In this document: positions 1 through 8,405 of the stretch, piece by piece
Position numbering within the stretch: the stretch's first letter is position 1
Layout of the letters: the number at the start of each line of letters is the position of its first letter
NCBI RefSeq assembly: GCF_900103445.1
Contig: NZ_FNHS01000013.1
Location: 1 to 64,000, forward strand
Source: Methylobacterium phyllostachyos
Lineage (GTDB): Bacteria > Pseudomonadota > Alphaproteobacteria > Rhizobiales > Beijerinckiaceae
DNA length: 64,000 bases
Direction: 5' to 3'
The notes under the pieces: generated by a model
Databases searched by the model: none
What the model saw: only the letters and a program-made list of their open reading frames with translations
Told to the model about the DNA's origin: nothing
Program-made: the position numbers and the translations under genes

Positions 1-722
1 GACACCACCGTGGTCAGCGGCACGGTGGCGGTCACCGGCCCGCGCGAGAGCCGCACGAAGGTCTCCGAGACCGGCGAGCGGTTGCCGCCGGCGGCCGCGA
101 TGACGTCGAGGATGCGGTCGCCGTGGCCCGAGAGCGGCAGCCGGGCGCCGGCCGCACCCTCGCCGGTGACGGTCACCGCCTGGCTGATCGGGCGGGTGAC
201 CGAGACCAGCACCTGCGGCTGGATGGCTTTGCCGGCGAGTTCGTTCTCGATCAGCGCCTGGACGTCCTGGGGCCGGCGTCCGGCGACCTTGATGCGGCCG
301 GCATAGGGCACCGAGATGGCGCCGTCGCGCCCGACCGGCTGCTCGGGGATGAGGGCGGACTTGGATCCGGCCGAGAAGCGGTCGGCGACGAGCGGCCCGG
401 AGAACAGGCCGCCGGACCCGGCTTCCCAGATCGAGACCGAGACCATGTCGCCGATGCCGATGACCGGCTCGGCCGAGGGGCGGTGATCGCCGAAGGAGGC
501 GAGCAGGCTGTCGAGCGGGCGGCCGCGCAGGGCCTCGATGACCGCGGGGGTGACGTCGATGATCTCGTAGCGCGCCAGCAGGCCGCCATCCGCGGTGGCC
601 ACCTCCGAGCCCGCCTGGATCGCGCTCGCCGTCGGCCCCGCCGCAGGCAGGTACGTGCAGCCGCCGACAGACCCGGCCGCCAGGGCGGCCATTAGGGCGG
701 TGCGCGCCGTCTTACGCAGCAT
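1..722 (-). CDS. Wza-like polysaccharide export lipoprotein (partial, C-terminus off window)
   Basis: Translating the minus strand from ATG 722 gives an open frame to the window edge, about 240 residues. It starts with MLRKTART, an alanine-rich hydrophobic stretch and a lipobox ending GSVGGC, so it is probably an outer-membrane lipoprotein. The sequence then has the polysaccharide-export pattern: 'IGIGDMVSVSIWEAG', then 'GRDGAISVPYAGRIKVAGR', then 'VTRPISQAVTVTGE' leading into an SLBB-like segment. Proteins of this family form the outer-membrane channel for capsule or exopolysaccharide. It lies on the same strand as the neighbouring sulfatase-like and KpsC-like genes, which supports a capsule export role. 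The SLBB region is cut by the window start. Wza and KpsD types are not separable from this fragment. Confidence 0.85.
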   Translation of the reverse strand, partial: MLRKTARTALMAALAAGSVGGCTYLPAAGPTASAIQAGSEVATADGGLLARYEIIDVTPAVIEALRGRPLDSLLASFGDHRPSAEPVIGIGDMVSVSIWEAGSGGLFSGPLVADRFSAGSKSALIPEQPVGRDGAISVPYAGRIKVAGRRPQDVQALIENELAGKAIQPQVLVSVTRPISQAVTVTGEGAAGARLPLSGHGDRILDVIAAAGGNRSPVSETFVRLSRGPVTATVPLTTVV

Positions 723-808
723 CACTAGAGAGTTCTCCAGCCGGCTCCGCGCCATCGCTGGCCCGGACCGGGACATCCAATTAGACCGCCAAACGCTGCG
801 ATCGCTTT

Positions 809-853
809 AACAGCCGTCTGGGGCTGGCAGCCGCGTCGCGGGCGGCTGTTTTT
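809..853. terminator. Hairpin between the export lipoprotein and sulfatase-like genes
   Basis: An 8-bp perfect inverted repeat (809-816 with 843-850) reads AACAGCCG...CGGCTGTT. On the plus strand it is followed by a T run. Both flanking genes are on the minus strand, where the U-tract is poor, so its role as a terminator for the sulfatase-like gene is uncertain. Confidence 0.4.
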
Positions 854-916
854 ATGCGTCGGTAATAAGACGCCAGCGTGGCGCCGCCGCGCGACTCCTC
901 GACAAGCTTGGCCTTA

Positions 917-2407
917 TCATGGCCCGGCGGGGATGTCCGCAGGTCGGCCGGCGATGGTACCGCGCAGGTCCCGCCCCAGAGCGTGGGCCGGGATGTCGCG
1001 CCGGCGCGGGGCCGCGGCCGGGCCGCCGAAGCGGAACAGGGCATACTCGGTCGTGCGGCCGCCGAAGCCTGGCGTGCAGGCGGGTAGCGAGGGGGCGTGG
1101 TCTCCGAACACGCAGAGCGTCATGGTCTGGCCCCGCTCCCTGGCCATCCGGTCTAGCCCGGCCACGACCGCCTCGACCATCTGCCCGGTATGGGCCACGT
1201 GGTGCATGTACTGCGCCTGCGGATCGTCGAGGCCGGGAAGCCGGCCGGGCTTCCACGGACCATGGTTCTCCATGGTGACGCAGAACAGGAACAGCGGCGT
1301 GCGCCGGTTGCGGACCTCCGCGAGGAGGCGCTCGCCGAGCGCCACGTCCCCGACATAGGGGCCAACCCGCTCGGCGTCTGCGAAAGCCTCCCCCATCACG
1401 AGGTCGGTGAAGCCGAACGCCTCCATGACCTGGGCGCGGCGGAAGAAATCCCGATGGAACGGGTGCAGGAACAGGGTGTCGTAGCCGCGGCTCCGGGCCA
1501 GCCGGGCGAGGCTAGTGGGCTCATCGCCGCCGCGGGCGGTGTAGGGATCGTACCGGCCGAAGCCGAGGGCTTCGGAGGGCTGGCCGGTCAGCACGGCGTG
1601 CTCGCTGCGCATCGTGTAGGCGCCGTGCGCCGGGACCTGGAGGCGCCCGTACTGGACGGCCTGCCTGCGAAACAGTTCCATCGCCGGCAGGGACGGTCCA
1701 CCGAGGCGCTCGGGATCGATGAACGATTCGAGCTGGATCACCACCACCACGTCGTCCCCCTGACCGGCGGGCAGAGCGGGCGGCGCGGGCATGGGCTCGC
1801 TCCCCGCGAAGGCCCGGGCGGTGTAGCCCAGGAGGCTTGCCGGCAGGCCGACCCGGGCCACGTCGGCTTCGAGATCGGGGCGCGGGAACCAGCGGGCGAT
1901 CAGCCGGCCCAGCGGCGGACGCGGTGCGGCCCAGGCCAAGAGGCCGAGCAGCAGCGGCAGGCCGACGAGCGCCAGGATCCAAGGCAGGGTCGCGGCCGGC
2001 AGCACGCTCGGCTCGGTCCGGTACCAGAGCACGGTCGCGGCGAGAGTGGCGAGGACGGGGACGCTGATCCGCGGATCCCACAGGGGCGGGATGTAGTAGA
2101 GCTGCGGGTGGCGCGGCACCTGCGGCAGCAGGGCAAAATCGCTGAACAGGAGCGGCTCGCCGATCACCGAGCGCTTGGCCCGGCTGACGAAGATGAGGGC
2201 TGCGACCGAGATCAGGCAGGTCAGCCCGGCGAGCCACGGGCGCCAGGAGAACGCGAACCAGAACAGCAGGATCAGCAGGTAGCCCAGGAGCCGCAGGGCG
2301 AGATCACGCGGGGCGAGGCTCGCCGGTCCGATCGAATCGCCGGCGAACACCTCCAGGGCGAGGCAGAGCGCGAGCGCGAGGCCGGTGGCGATGAGGAACG
2401 TCGTCAA
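917..2407 (-). CDS. LtaS-like membrane sulfatase/phosphatase-superfamily protein
   Basis: 496 residues. The N-terminal 180 or so residues contain about five hydrophobic segments ('LGYLLILLFWFAF', 'LACLTCLISVAALIFV'-like, and others). A soluble alkaline-phosphatase-superfamily domain follows. It has 'VVVVIQLESF' at its start, 'TMRSEHAVLTG' where the catalytic Thr/Ser lies in LtaS-type enzymes, 'ENHGPW', and 'CVFGDHAPSLP' near the end, the usual metal-binding DHAP motif. Family members transfer phosphoglycerol or similar groups onto surface glycans. The location between export-lipoprotein and KpsC-like genes suggests capsule modification; that substrate is inference. The start is a TTG at 2407, the most upstream option, with a weak ribosome site, so the N-terminus could be shorter. 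Confidence 0.8.
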   Translation of the reverse strand: MTTFLIATGLALALCLALEVFAGDSIGPASLAPRDLALRLLGYLLILLFWFAFSWRPWLAGLTCLISVAALIFVSRAKRSVIGEPLLFSDFALLPQVPRHPQLYYIPPLWDPRISVPVLATLAATVLWYRTEPSVLPAATLPWILALVGLPLLLGLLAWAAPRPPLGRLIARWFPRPDLEADVARVGLPASLLGYTARAFAGSEPMPAPPALPAGQGDDVVVVIQLESFIDPERLGGPSLPAMELFRRQAVQYGRLQVPAHGAYTMRSEHAVLTGQPSEALGFGRYDPYTARGGDEPTSLARLARSRGYDTLFLHPFHRDFFRRAQVMEAFGFTDLVMGEAFADAERVGPYVGDVALGERLLAEVRNRRTPLFLFCVTMENHGPWKPGRLPGLDDPQAQYMHHVAHTGQMVEAVVAGLDRMARERGQTMTLCVFGDHAPSLPACTPGFGGRTTEYALFRFGGPAAAPRRRDIPAHALGRDLRGTIAGRPADIPAGP

Positions 2408-2534
2408 GACTCGGGCACTCGACGTGGGGCGGACTCCTCACGGCCGAGACGCAGTCGTGTCCGGCGGGAGAAAGCACGCGGGATCAAGGTGTTGCGGGCC
2501 GTACCTAATCCCGTGGGATCGGGGATGGCCCGGG

Positions 2535-2567
2535 ACGGGCTGCTGACCGAAGGGATTAGCAGCCCGT
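2535..2567. repeat. 10-bp inverted repeat upstream of the sulfatase-like gene
   Basis: ACGGGCTGCT at 2535-2544 pairs perfectly with 2558-2567 across a 13-nt loop, with no T run. A second smaller hairpin (GCCGGTT at 2659-2665 with 2676-2682) lies just downstream of the KpsC-like stop codon. Either could be a weak terminator or mRNA end. The remaining bases of 2408-2702 show no gene. Confidence 0.4.
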
Positions 2568-2702
2568 GCTATCGCTTTGATGTCGCAGGCATGTCACGTC
2601 CTAAGCAGACTCGCGGCGGCATGCCAGCGCTTCCTCCGCTGAGAGTCTCAAGTGGCGCGCCGGTTTTTGGCGCAGAACCGGCAGCCCCTTTTGCGGATTC
2701 GC

Positions 2703-4337
2703 TCAGCGCGGCCCGGCCTCCCGGCCGACGCCCCGCCGGCTGCGCAGGGCCCGAACAATCGGGTTGAGGAGCCCGTAGCGGGCCCGCATCATCAGGTGCG
2801 CGGCCTTGCCGATGGAGAGCGCGCTACGCGGCGCCGCTTCCCGGGCCGCGCTCAGGCGGTCGAGGAGTTGCTCCGGGCTGCACGGCTTCATCGCCACGGG
2901 GTCGAGATAGCGCGGATAGAGGATCATCGCGCCGGCCACCAACTCGTCGAGGGTGAGCCTGCGCCCACGGTCGGCCCCGGGCGCCAGATCCTCCGACAGG
3001 CCCCAGCCCGCGTAGAACGGCCGGCCATGGGTCGCCACGGTGAGGCCGCGGATCAGCGCCTCGAACCCGGCGAGCGACGTCATGGTCTCGACGTGATGCA
3101 CCCGGTCGAGGAGGTCGACGATGCTGATGCCGGCGACGATCCGGTCGGCGAGCGTCAGCGCCTCCGCCTCCGGGATGATGCCGGGACGGAAGCCCGCCTC
3201 CACGTCGGGATGCGGCTTGTAGAGCAGGAACGCGTCCGGGTTGCGCCGCCGCGCCGCCTCCAGCAGCGCCCGGTTCGAGCGGACCAGCGGAGAGCCGTGC
3301 CGCACCGAGGCGTCGTCCTCCACCTGGCCGGGCACCAGCACGACCTTCCGGCCCGCGGGCCAGTCGAGGGCGGCCGCGTCGAGCCCGACATTATACTTGC
3401 TGAGCCGGCGCGCCACGACGTCCTGCCGCAGGCGCTTCGCCCGGGCAAGGAGGTCCGGAGTGAAGTCCGATTCCGCCAGCAGGCGCTGCAGGCGGCTCTC
3501 CCGGCGTGGGTCGTAGTAGATGCCGAGATCGTCCACCACGATCGAGGCGCCGGGCTGGAGGCTCGCGCCGAGGCCGACCGAGCGCAGGAAGCCGTCTTCC
3601 ACCCGGGCGAGCGGCAGGCCCGCCTCCGCGCAGGCCGCTTCGAGCTGGCCCGGTGCCCGGGTCGCCCAGGCCAGCAGGCGGCCGCCGTGGCGCCGCCCGG
3701 CGGCGACCGCGGCCTCGGTGGTCATGGTGTGGATCGGCCGGCCGGCGGGTCCCGCCCCAAGCACGTCGAGGGCGGGGCGCTTCCAGCGGGACATCCCGAC
3801 ATAGACCACGCGCCGGTCGTTCTCGGCGAAGCGTGCCGCGAGCCACGCCACCCGCTCGGCGCAGGCCGCGCGGTCGATCGGTGCCCGGGTCCAGGGGTCG
3901 AGGTAGTGGATGCCGCCCTCCCCGCCGAGCGGCGCGTCGTCCAGGCTGATGCGAAGGGATGCGAATCCGCGCCGGGGATCATCGTAGGGACTCAGGAGCG
4001 GGCCGGGCGCGATCACGAGGCGGCGGCGGCCGGCAAGCGCCAGCACCCGGCCGGCCGGGCTCCCCGCCCCCCAGACTGCACCGGCCGCGCTGGGACTGAA
4101 CCCGGCGAAAACGAGGCCCGTCGCGGCCTCGATCTCCGCCTGGAGGCGGTGGATCGTCCGACCGGTCGCGTAGAGCGACGGGGGCGGTTCAACGGGCATG
4201 GGCTGGACGTCCAACTCCGGCGATCGAAGGGCTATGCCTGCCTGTAGCGCATTTTCCCGGGGTTGGGACATGTGGGATGTCGGGGACAACCTCAACGGTT
4301 CTGCGCGAGCGCCACACGCGTGCAGGGATTTGGACAT
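2703..4337 (-). CDS. KpsC-like capsule polysaccharide protein (predicted Kdo transferase)
   Basis: 544 residues. The region from about residue 190 matches the KpsC C-terminal pattern: 'VVYVGMSRWKRPALDV', then 'RVEDGFLRSVGLGASLQPG', 'VLVPGQVEDDASV', 'LLYKPHPDVEAG', and 'HHVETMTSLAGFEALIRG' followed by 'HGRPFYAGWGLSED'. KpsC proteins are cytoplasmic Kdo transferases that build the lipid-linked primer of group 2 capsules. Full KpsC is about 670 residues with two similar halves. Here only one half is clearly recognisable, preceded by about 180 less typical residues. ATG 4337 is the longest start. ATG 4271 (MSQPRENA) is an alternative, and neither has a strong ribosome site. It is divergent from the KpsS-like gene across about 195 bp, which should hold both promoters. 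Confidence 0.85.
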   Translation of the reverse strand: MSKSLHACGARAEPLRLSPTSHMSQPRENALQAGIALRSPELDVQPMPVEPPPSLYATGRTIHRLQAEIEAATGLVFAGFSPSAAGAVWGAGSPAGRVLALAGRRRLVIAPGPLLSPYDDPRRGFASLRISLDDAPLGGEGGIHYLDPWTRAPIDRAACAERVAWLAARFAENDRRVVYVGMSRWKRPALDVLGAGPAGRPIHTMTTEAAVAAGRRHGGRLLAWATRAPGQLEAACAEAGLPLARVEDGFLRSVGLGASLQPGASIVVDDLGIYYDPRRESRLQRLLAESDFTPDLLARAKRLRQDVVARRLSKYNVGLDAAALDWPAGRKVVLVPGQVEDDASVRHGSPLVRSNRALLEAARRRNPDAFLLYKPHPDVEAGFRPGIIPEAEALTLADRIVAGISIVDLLDRVHHVETMTSLAGFEALIRGLTVATHGRPFYAGWGLSEDLAPGADRGRRLTLDELVAGAMILYPRYLDPVAMKPCSPEQLLDRLSAAREAAPRSALSIGKAAHLMMRARYGLLNPIVRALRSRRGVGREAGPR

Positions 4338-4532
4338 ACCGTCGCCGTGATTGCCCGCTCAATCCGAGTCGGAGCCGCAGAAGCGCGACCGTTGCAGACG
4401 GGCCACGCGGGCGCGGAAAAGCCGCGCCATTCATGGCGTCGGATTGCGGGGCCGCCAGGCGTCGTGCCACCTCAAGGTCTCTTGCCGGTCCCGTTCGGCC
4501 GGCCACAGGGTCAAGGATAGAAGCGCCGCGGA

Positions 4533-5840
4533 ATGCAACAGACCGCCCTCGACGCCCTCCGCGACCGCCCTGCGACCTTCCTGTTCCTGCAGGGAATCGC
4601 GACGCCGTTCTTCTCGGATCTCGGCAAGGCGTTGCGCGCCCGGGGCCACAACGTCCGGCGCATCAATCTTTGCCCCGGCGACTGGCTGTTCTGGAACGGT
4701 GCCGCAGACAATTACCGCGGCCGGCGCGAGGCCTGGGGCGTCTACCTCGAGGCCTATCTCGACCGCGAGGCGGTGACCGACATCGTGCTGTTCGGCGATT
4801 GCCGGCCGTTCCATAAGGCGGCGCGGATGATCGCGGAGTCCCGCGGCCTTCGGGTCCACGTGTTCGAGGAGGGCTATATCCGCCCCAACTGGATCACCTG
4901 CGAGCTCGGCGGCGTGAACGGCTTCTCGTCCCTGCCCCGCACGGCCGATGAGGTCCGGGCCCTGGCGCGCCGCCTGCCGCAGCCCGGCCGGGCGATGCCC
5001 TCCACGGGTGATATGGCTCGCCGGAGCGTCTGGGACGTCGGCTACAATCTCGCCAACGTGCTGTTCCCCTACCTCTATCCGCATTTCCGCAGCCATCGGC
5101 CGACGCATATCGCGGCCGAGTATGCGGGCTGGATCAAGAAATTCACCCGGCGTGCCCATACCCGTCGGGAGGCGGCGCGCTGCGACGAGATCTACCGCGC
5201 GGTCGGCTGCGACTACTTCCTGCTGCCGCTCCAACTCGACAGCGACTACCAGATCCGGGTCCACTCGCCGTTCCTCGGCGTCGAAGGCTTCATGGACCGG
5301 GTGATCAAATCCTTCGCGGATGCGTCCGCGGCGCCGACCCGGCTGCTCGTGAAGCTGCACCCGCTGGACAGCGGCCTGATCAACTGGCGCAAGTTCGCTC
5401 GCGCCTCGGCCCGGCGCCACGGCGTCAGCGACCGGCTCGACTTCATCGATGGCGGCGATCTTCCGGCCCTGATCAAGGGCGCCCGTGGCGTGGTGATCGT
5501 GAATTCGACGGTGGGGATGCTGTCGCTGGAAATGGGTTGCCCCACCCATGCGGTCGGCACCGCGATCTACAACATGGCCGGTCTGACCCATCAGGGCGAC
5601 CTCGACGGCTTCTGGAAGAACCCGACGCCGCCCGATATGGGCCTGATGGCCGATTTCCGCCGGGTCGTGCTTCACCGGACCCAGGTCAATGGCGGCTTCT
5701 TCTCCAAGGAGGCGATCGACCGGGCCGTGGCCGGCTCCGTGCCGCGCATGGAGTCCGCGCTTCCCGATTCGATGTTGGCGGCGGCGCGGGCGATCCGCGA
5801 GGCGGCCGAGCGGAACGGCGAGTTGGCGCCGGTCTACTGA
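4533..5840 (+). CDS. KpsS-like capsule polysaccharide protein
   Basis: 435 residues with the capsule-synthesis family pattern: 'FLFLQGIATPFFSDLGKAL', 'RRINLCPGDWLFW', 'DIVLFGDCRPFHKAA', 'VHVFEEGYIRPNWITCE', 'LVKLHPLDSG' and 'VVIVNSTVGMLSLEMGCP'. KpsS adds the first Kdo to phosphatidylglycerol and KpsC extends it, so finding both genes divergently placed supports a Kdo-primed, ABC-exported capsule. No KpsM/KpsT transporter genes are visible in the window. They would have to lie left of base 1 or elsewhere. ATG 4533 is the longest start and fits the family N-terminus. Confidence 0.88.
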   Translation: MQQTALDALRDRPATFLFLQGIATPFFSDLGKALRARGHNVRRINLCPGDWLFWNGAADNYRGRREAWGVYLEAYLDREAVTDIVLFGDCRPFHKAARMIAESRGLRVHVFEEGYIRPNWITCELGGVNGFSSLPRTADEVRALARRLPQPGRAMPSTGDMARRSVWDVGYNLANVLFPYLYPHFRSHRPTHIAAEYAGWIKKFTRRAHTRREAARCDEIYRAVGCDYFLLPLQLDSDYQIRVHSPFLGVEGFMDRVIKSFADASAAPTRLLVKLHPLDSGLINWRKFARASARRHGVSDRLDFIDGGDLPALIKGARGVVIVNSTVGMLSLEMGCPTHAVGTAIYNMAGLTHQGDLDGFWKNPTPPDMGLMADFRRVVLHRTQVNGGFFSKEAIDRAVAGSVPRMESALPDSMLAAARAIREAAERNGELAPVY

Positions 5841-5946
5841 GGGCGCGTCCGGGCCGGCAAGGCTAGGTGGCTCCTGTCACGGCTTTCCGGGAGGGTGAGT
5901 CCCGCCGGCCCTTGATCTTTCCACGCCCGGCGGCGTAACCCGCCCC

Positions 5947-6714
5947 ATGCCTCGCATTCTGATCACCGGCGCGTCGAGCGGCATCGGCGCTGCACTGGCG
6001 CGCCACTACGCGCAGACCGGCGTGAGCCTCATCCTCGTCGGCCGCAACGCCGAGCGCCTCGAGAGGGTGGCCCATGATTGCCGGGCCAAAGGCGCCGCCG
6101 TCACGGTCGCGCGGCTCGACACCCGCGACCGGGCCGCCACGATGGCGCTGGTGCACCGGTCGGACGCCGAGGCGCCCCTCGACCTCGTCATCGCCAACGC
6201 GGCGGTGAACGGCGGTAACCAAGAGGGACAGGTCGAGGCCGAGGACGTGGCCTTCGAGACGGCGGACATCAACTACACCGGCTCGCTCAACGTCGTGCTG
6301 CCCACTCTGACGCTGATGCTGCAGCGGGGACACGGCCAGATCGTCCTGCTGTCGTCCCTGGCGGCCTACGCACCCCTGCAGGATGCGCCCGCCTACAGCG
6401 GCGCGAAGGCCGCGCTCGTCGCCCACGGCCTCGCCCTGCGCCAGAAGGTCGGGCCAAGGGGCGTGAAGGTCAACGTGGTCACGCCCGGCTACGTGAAGAC
6501 CCCGATGGGCGGCGAGCTGAAGGGCTGGCGGCCCCTGGAGATCAGCGCCGAGGAAGCCGCCGTGCGCATCGCCAAGGGTATCGCGGCCAACCGTGACGTG
6601 ATCGCCTTCCCGTGGATCCTCACGGTGCTGGCCCGCACGGTGCTGCTCCTGCCCGAGAGCGTCCGCAAGGCCGGCCTCTACGCCTTCCGGTTCCAGAGGC
6701 GGAAGCGGCGCTGA
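5947..6714 (+). CDS. SDR-family oxidoreductase in the capsule locus
   Basis: 255 residues, a classical short-chain dehydrogenase. The nucleotide-binding TGxxxGIG motif is at residues 7-14, the N-A-A segment near 84, Ser 136/137, and the catalytic Tyr150 and Lys154 in 'YSGAK'. The hydrophobic C-terminal 40 residues ('WILTVLARTVLLLP') may sit on the membrane. It follows the KpsS-like gene by 106 bp. Its stop overlaps the start of the formyltransferase by one base (TGATG), so the two are translationally coupled. The substrate is unknown; a sugar or lipid precursor of the capsule is inferred from context only. Confidence 0.88.
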   Translation: MPRILITGASSGIGAALARHYAQTGVSLILVGRNAERLERVAHDCRAKGAAVTVARLDTRDRAATMALVHRSDAEAPLDLVIANAAVNGGNQEGQVEAEDVAFETADINYTGSLNVVLPTLTLMLQRGHGQIVLLSSLAAYAPLQDAPAYSGAKAALVAHGLALRQKVGPRGVKVNVVTPGYVKTPMGGELKGWRPLEISAEEAAVRIAKGIAANRDVIAFPWILTVLARTVLLLPESVRKAGLYAFRFQRRKRR

Positions 6715-7592
6715 TGGCAAGGCCCCGGATCGCGCTGTTCGTCTTGGAGGCCCTGCCGAACGCCCGAGTGGTGCGTCGGCTCGTCTCCGATTACCGGGCC
6801 GACATCGCCTTTGTCGGCCTGTCCAACGCCGAGCGCCCGTCGAGCGGAGGCCTGACCGGGCAGATCCGGCGCCACCTCGTGCGTTCGGGCCCGGGCATCC
6901 TGCCGTATCTGGCGGTCAATTTCGGGCTGCCGGACCTGCTGCGCCCGCTGGCGCCGCTCACGCAGGCGGCGGCCGGCAGCAGCGACGCGCCGGAGGCCAC
7001 GCCGCTCAAGACCCTGTGCCGCCGCCTCGGTATCCCGGCCCTGACGGTTGACGACGTCAACGGCCCCGAGGTCGCACGGACGCTGCGGGAGGCAGCACCC
7101 GACCTGATCCTCACCTACCATTTCGATCAGATCCTGAAGCCGGATACGATCGCGCTGGCGCGGCTCGGCGGCATCAACGGCCATCCCGGCCTCCTGCCGC
7201 GCCATCGCGGCCCGGTGCCCACGATCCATGCCCTGGCCGAGGGGCCGGGCAGCTTCGGCATGACCCTGCACCGGCTCGCCGCCGCGATCGATGCCGGGGC
7301 GATCCTCGCCCAGGAGACGGTGCCGCTGCCCCCTGACACGACCGCCACCCGGGCCGCCGTGGCGCTGCACGCCCAGGGGCGCGGGATGCTCGACCGGCTG
7401 ATCGACGAGATCGCCCGCACCGGCGCCCTGCCGGAGGGTCGGACCGTCGAGGTTCTCCCGTATTGTCCTTTCCCGAATCGGGCGATGCTGGCCGCCCTGC
7501 GCCACCGCGGCCTGCGGCTCACCGACGGGCGGGATCTCCGGGAGGCGCTGAGCCTCTCCGGGCGGGTGCGGGACGCGCCGCTTCGGACTTGA
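6714..7592 (+). CDS. Formyltransferase-family protein in the capsule locus
   Basis: 292 residues starting at ATG 6714, which overlaps the SDR stop codon. A longer upstream frame exists but lies inside the SDR gene. The formyltransferase catalytic triad is visible: Asn155 and His157 in 'GGINGHPGLLPRHRG' and Asp193 in 'AAIDAGAILAQ'. Enzymes of this fold use 10-formyltetrahydrofolate to formylate methionyl-tRNA, GAR or amino sugars. The protein lacks an obvious Fmt C-terminal tRNA-binding domain. With the coupling to a capsule-locus SDR, N-formylation of a capsule amino sugar is the best guess, but this is inference. Confidence 0.82.
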   Translation: MARPRIALFVLEALPNARVVRRLVSDYRADIAFVGLSNAERPSSGGLTGQIRRHLVRSGPGILPYLAVNFGLPDLLRPLAPLTQAAAGSSDAPEATPLKTLCRRLGIPALTVDDVNGPEVARTLREAAPDLILTYHFDQILKPDTIALARLGGINGHPGLLPRHRGPVPTIHALAEGPGSFGMTLHRLAAAIDAGAILAQETVPLPPDTTATRAAVALHAQGRGMLDRLIDEIARTGALPEGRTVEVLPYCPFPNRAMLAALRHRGLRLTDGRDLREALSLSGRVRDAPLRT

Positions 7593-7985
7593 TGGTGCCT
7601 GACGGCGAGGCGTAATTTCAAGACACCAATAGTATATTCGCCATTTTTTAGTTCAGGGATGCTGTCGCGCACGGGGTTCGATCGTCTTATATCTGTAGGA
7701 CGTGCCAATCGTACCGTCTCTTGTTTCGGTATCGTGTGCCGCGTTTGGCATCTTGGTGTGCATGCGATCCCCGTGCATGCGCTGCACGATGTCGCAGTCA
7801 GGTTCCGGGCCAAGGTTGCGTTCGAAGACTGCCCGATGGGTTTCCGTATCTTCGTCAGGCCGATCGACCCGGTGATCGAGGCGCCGATGTGAACGGGGGC
7901 CGAGCGTGCCTCGGACGCGCCTTTAACCGCCCGTTAAGCCTGCCGCGGGGAGGATCGCCCCCTCCCCGCCGACGAGGCCCAGCCC
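7593..7985. other. Intergenic region, no gene seen
   Basis: A 393-bp gap between the formyltransferase and the FlgC-like gene. It includes an AT-richer patch around 7615-7660 and a pair of 9-bp direct repeats (GTGCATGCG at 7758-7766 and 7773-7781). Near its right end lie the CtrA-type box and leader hairpin described separately. Short open frames here have no recognisable features. Confidence 0.6.
7923..7937 (+). promoter_or_regulatory. CtrA-type box upstream of the FlgC-like gene
   Basis: The sequence TTAA-N7-TTAA (7923-7926 and 7934-7937) exactly matches the full CtrA binding pattern of alphaproteobacteria, 49 bp before the ATG of the FlgC-like gene. CtrA commonly controls flagellar genes in this class. 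Right after it, a 9-bp hairpin (7945-7953 with 7961-7969) lies in the predicted leader. Confidence 0.55.
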
Positions 7986-8396
7986 ATGCCGGATACCAGC
8001 GCCCTCCACGCGGCGTCCGACGTCCTGGCCGCGGGGCGGCAGGTCCAGAGCGGCCGGATCCGAACCATCTCGGAAAATCTCGCCAACGCCGACTCGGCCG
8101 CGAGCACGCCCGGCGGAGCGCCCTACACGCGCAAGATCGCGGTGTTCGCCCCCGTCGTCGCCGACAGCCCGCGCGATCCTGTGGGGCGCGTCGTGCGCGA
8201 TACCGGCGCGTTCCGCAGCCGATACGACCCTTCGAATGCCGCCGCCGATAACCGGGGCTACGTCCAGCTGCCGAACGTCAAGGCCGCGACCGAGACGGCC
8301 GACCTGCAGACCGTCGTCCGGAACTACGAGGCCAATCTTAGCGCCTCCGGCATCCTCGACAGGCTCAGCCGGGCGACGCTCGACCTCCTCAGTTGA
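7986..8396 (+). CDS. FlgC-like flagellar basal-body rod protein (orphan)
   Basis: 136 residues, the normal FlgC length. The N-terminus carries the rod-protein pattern 'RTISENLANADSAAST' followed by 'GGAPYTRKIAVFAPV'. The C-terminus has 'YVQLPNVKAATETADLQTVVRNYEANLSA', the paired terminal helices that form the axial coiled coil. FlgC normally sits in an operon with flgB, fliE and others. Here it stands alone between capsule genes and a permease, so it is probably a paralogue of the operon copy. ATG 7986 follows a purine-rich GACGAGG site. A CtrA-type box lies 49 bp upstream. Confidence 0.8.
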   Translation: MPDTSALHAASDVLAAGRQVQSGRIRTISENLANADSAASTPGGAPYTRKIAVFAPVVADSPRDPVGRVVRDTGAFRSRYDPSNAAADNRGYVQLPNVKAATETADLQTVVRNYEANLSASGILDRLSRATLDLLS

Positions 8397-8405
8397 TCCG
8401 GGCCG

